The notes under the pieces are model-generated. The model was not told the origin of the DNA. It worked only from the letters and a program-made list of their open reading frames with translations, and ran no database searches. Positions 62,820 to 64,000 of a stretch of DNA of 64,000 bases are shown piece after piece (within the stretch, counting starts at the first letter, position 1; every line of letters starts with the position of its first letter). Source of the DNA: Bacillota bacterium (lineage in GTDB: Bacteria; Bacillota; Clostridia; Acetivibrionales; JAEXSP01); assembly GCA_023453795.1 (NCBI GenBank), contig JAEXSP010000019.1, forward strand, positions 124,001 through 188,000, written 5' to 3'. The position numbers and the translations under genes were made by a program.

Positions 62820-63374
62820 TTAATTTAGAATTCCCTTTTCAATTTCTGCAATCGTAACTTCGTTGACCTTATCAATCTCCTCAAGCTTTACATGTATAAC
62901 CTCACTGTTTGAGGTCGGAACATTTTTTCCTACATAATCTGCTCTGATGGGCAGCTCCCTATGGCCTCTGTCAATGAGAATAGCCAGTTGTACCATCTTC
63001 GGCCTTCCTATATCTATAATTGCATCAATAGCTGCTCTTGCTGTCCGTCCCGTAAAGAGTACATCATCTACAAGAACCACTTTTTTACCGTTTACCTGGA
63101 AGTTAATCTCAGTCCCGTTTATTATAGGATGTTCGGACAGCATACTGAGATCATCCCTATAAAATGTAATATCCAATATGCCTACAGGTACGCTTTTTCC
63201 TTCAACTTCCTTTATTTTCTCGGCAATCCTTTTTGCAAGCGGCACTCCCCGTCTCTGTATGCCTATCAGCGCCAAATCGTCAATACCTTTATTTTTTTCT
63301 ATTATTTCGTGAGCTATCCTGGTTATTGCCCTTGCAATACCGTTTTCATCCATAATCTCTGCTTTCTCACCCAT
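62820..63374 (-). CDS. pyrR: Pyrimidine operon attenuation regulator PyrR
   Basis: PyrR binds the leader RNA when UMP is high and favours termination; it also keeps uracil phosphoribosyltransferase activity. The PRPP loop is VVLVDDVLFTGRTARAAID, with IGIQRRGVPLA near the N-terminus. The 184-residue length is normal. It is the first gene of the operon, behind a PyrR attenuator. Confidence 0.97.
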   Translation of the reverse strand: MGEKAEIMDENGIARAITRIAHEIIEKNKGIDDLALIGIQRRGVPLAKRIAEKIKEVEGKSVPVGILDITFYRDDLSMLSEHPIINGTEINFQVNGKKVVLVDDVLFTGRTARAAIDAIIDIGRPKMVQLAILIDRGHRELPIRADYVGKNVPTSNSEVIHVKLEEIDKVNEVTIAEIEKGILN

Positions 63375-63413
63375 AGGTTTCGCTCCTTATTGAACAAAAT
63401 TGGCCTATATAAA

Positions 63414-63530
63414 CTAAAAAAACTTCTTACCAAGGCAAGAAGTCGCATAACAACAATCATAGATTACAATCTACAAATTTTAGCTACCTTTCCAGCCTCT
63501 CCGGACTAATTTAAAGGTAAATATTAAGTT
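63414..63530 (-). promoter_or_regulatory. PyrR-binding attenuator in the pyr leader
   Basis: On the minus strand the leader carries the PyrR-binding loop AGTCCGGAGAGGCT (63494-63507; consensus ARUCCNGNGAGGYU), flanked by the stem TACCTTT/AAAGGTA. A terminator follows: ACTTCTT/AAGAAGT (63422-63443) with seven to eight T. The middle part can form an alternative antiterminator. PyrR with UMP should stabilise the binding loop and let the terminator form. Confidence 0.95.
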
Positions 63531-63537
63531 CTTGATA

Positions 63538-63566
63538 ATCATAACATAACGGATTTTTATTGTCCA
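63538..63566 (-). promoter_or_regulatory. pyr operon promoter
   Basis: TGGACA (63561-63566) and TATGAT (63538-63543), 17 bp apart on the minus strand; the transcript should start near 63531, just before the attenuator. The remainder of the gap 63375-63699 is AT-rich and holds no gene. Confidence 0.7.
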
Positions 63567-63617
63567 TAGTTTTTGTAAATGTTTAAAAGGTTTATAAGTT
63601 TTTTATGTTGAGCTTGA

Positions 63618-63638
63618 TAAAAAAAGAGACTTACTCTT
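63618..63638 (-). terminator. Weak terminator after the right-edge gene
   Basis: A 5-bp stem AAGAG/CTCTT with a five-base loop followed by Ts on the minus strand, about 60 bp after the stop codon at 63700. The stem is short. Confidence 0.45.
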
Positions 63639-63699
63639 AATCCATATTCTGCCTTTATGTAGGTCTATTATTTTGAAATTAAAACCCTATTCCAGCGAC

Positions 63700-64000
63700 C
63701 TAACCATGAATATATTTACTAATTAATTGATAATGCGTTAATTCATCAATATAAATATCCTTATAATTGTTGATTACTACTGAGATATCATAATCATCTT
63801 TTTTGATTTCTCCAATACAGGCAACTGCTACTTCTTCGCCATTTTGTTTTTTTTCTTCAAAATATTGCTTATAGAATTTTAACTGACCATATTGTACTTC
63901 GTTATTATTAGCTCTAAAGTACTCTCCAAAAAATACTCTTGCATTTTTTTCTATATCATTTTCTAAAATAATATATTTATAATTCTCTTCTTCAACAAAA
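63700..64000 (-). CDS. Unknown protein, C-terminal part (cut by window edge)
   Basis: About 99 C-terminal residues are visible in an open minus-strand frame that runs off the right edge and ends at TAG (63700-63702). The sequence is AT-rich, with many Asn, Lys, Glu and Tyr residues (ARVFFGEYFRANNNEVQYGQ, FEEKKQNGEEVAVACIG, IYIDELTHYQLISKYIHG). No motif I recognise. Composition differs from the housekeeping genes beside it, which hints at an accessory gene. Confidence 0.6.
   Translation of the reverse strand, partial: FVEEENYKYIILENDIEKNARVFFGEYFRANNNEVQYGQLKFYKQYFEEKKQNGEEVAVACIGEIKKDDYDISVVINNYKDIYIDELTHYQLISKYIHG

Noticed and set aside
1..64000. tRNA genes, rRNA genes, CRISPR arrays or intact insertion sequences
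   Set aside because: I looked for cloverleaf patterns with GGTTCRANNCC arms, regularly spaced repeats and transposase genes in the intergenic regions and found none.

Overview
This window looks like the chromosome of an AT-rich, Gram-positive anaerobe of the class Clostridia. The signs are a Bacillus/Clostridium-type rplS-lepB-rbgA-rnhB-ylqG-ylqH-yraN block, a PyrR-attenuated pyr operon with a PyrK/PyrD type 1B dihydroorotate dehydrogenase, lexA beside a yneA-like gene, a tandem glycine riboswitch on glyA, an endonuclease-type MutL, and Shine-Dalgarno sites of the GGAGG class. I cannot name the species; cluster III clostridia (Ruminiclostridium/Acetivibrio relatives) are a guess from gene content. 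Almost all genes lie on the minus strand.

Layout. 1-706: 5' part of an aminotransferase gene. 942-1461: no gene, but a large multi-helix RNA on the plus strand that I cannot assign to a class. 1463-7590: dipeptidase and the rplS-to-yraN housekeeping block. 7591-9702: accessory segment with an orphan gene, a strong candidate type I toxin-antitoxin locus (50-residue membrane peptide, convergent small RNA, sequestered Shine-Dalgarno), a 40-bp direct repeat and a decayed gene. 9703-13106: mnmA-iscU-iscS-iscR iron-sulfur/thiolation operon with its operator. 13126-19658: small hypothetical genes, a metallophosphoesterase, a type II toxin-antitoxin pair, nitroreductase/HxlR and rarA. 19677-30028: MarR-controlled YhgE/Pip protein, riboswitch-controlled glyA, an AIR-synthase-like protein, DUF2225, VanW, thiI and its cysteine desulfurase. 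30143-32950: GT-C/TPR membrane protein, a cysteine-rich mini-protein and a PilZ protein.

33054-40782 encodes a six-gene membrane complex of the group 4 hydrogenase/complex I superfamily. Its catalytic subunit lacks both nickel-binding CxxC motifs, so it fits the poorly understood Ehr (energy-converting hydrogenase-related) complexes and not a hydrogenase. 40856-41929 is the SOS switch yneA/lexA with three LexA boxes. 42034-50278 holds hfq, miaA, mutL, mutS, ylbF-like, miaB and a YkgJ-like gene. 50293-51339 is a Gfo/Idh oxidoreductase.

51498-63566 is the pyrimidine operon, transcribed leftward from a promoter near 63540 through a PyrR attenuator: pyrR, pyrB, pyrC, pyrF, carA, carB, pyrK, pyrD, a histidine phosphatase and a divergent phosphoribosyltransferase sitting where pyrE would be expected. 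It provides UMP synthesis from bicarbonate, glutamine and aspartate, except that no canonical pyrE is present here. Degenerate 7-bp repeats occur at two sites (about 47950-48072 and 62692-62819). A partial AT-rich gene of unknown function enters from the right edge.

The items most worth following up are the unassigned RNA at 942-1461, the type I toxin-antitoxin candidate at 8588-8993 and the Ehr complex. No tRNA, rRNA, CRISPR array or intact insertion sequence was seen.
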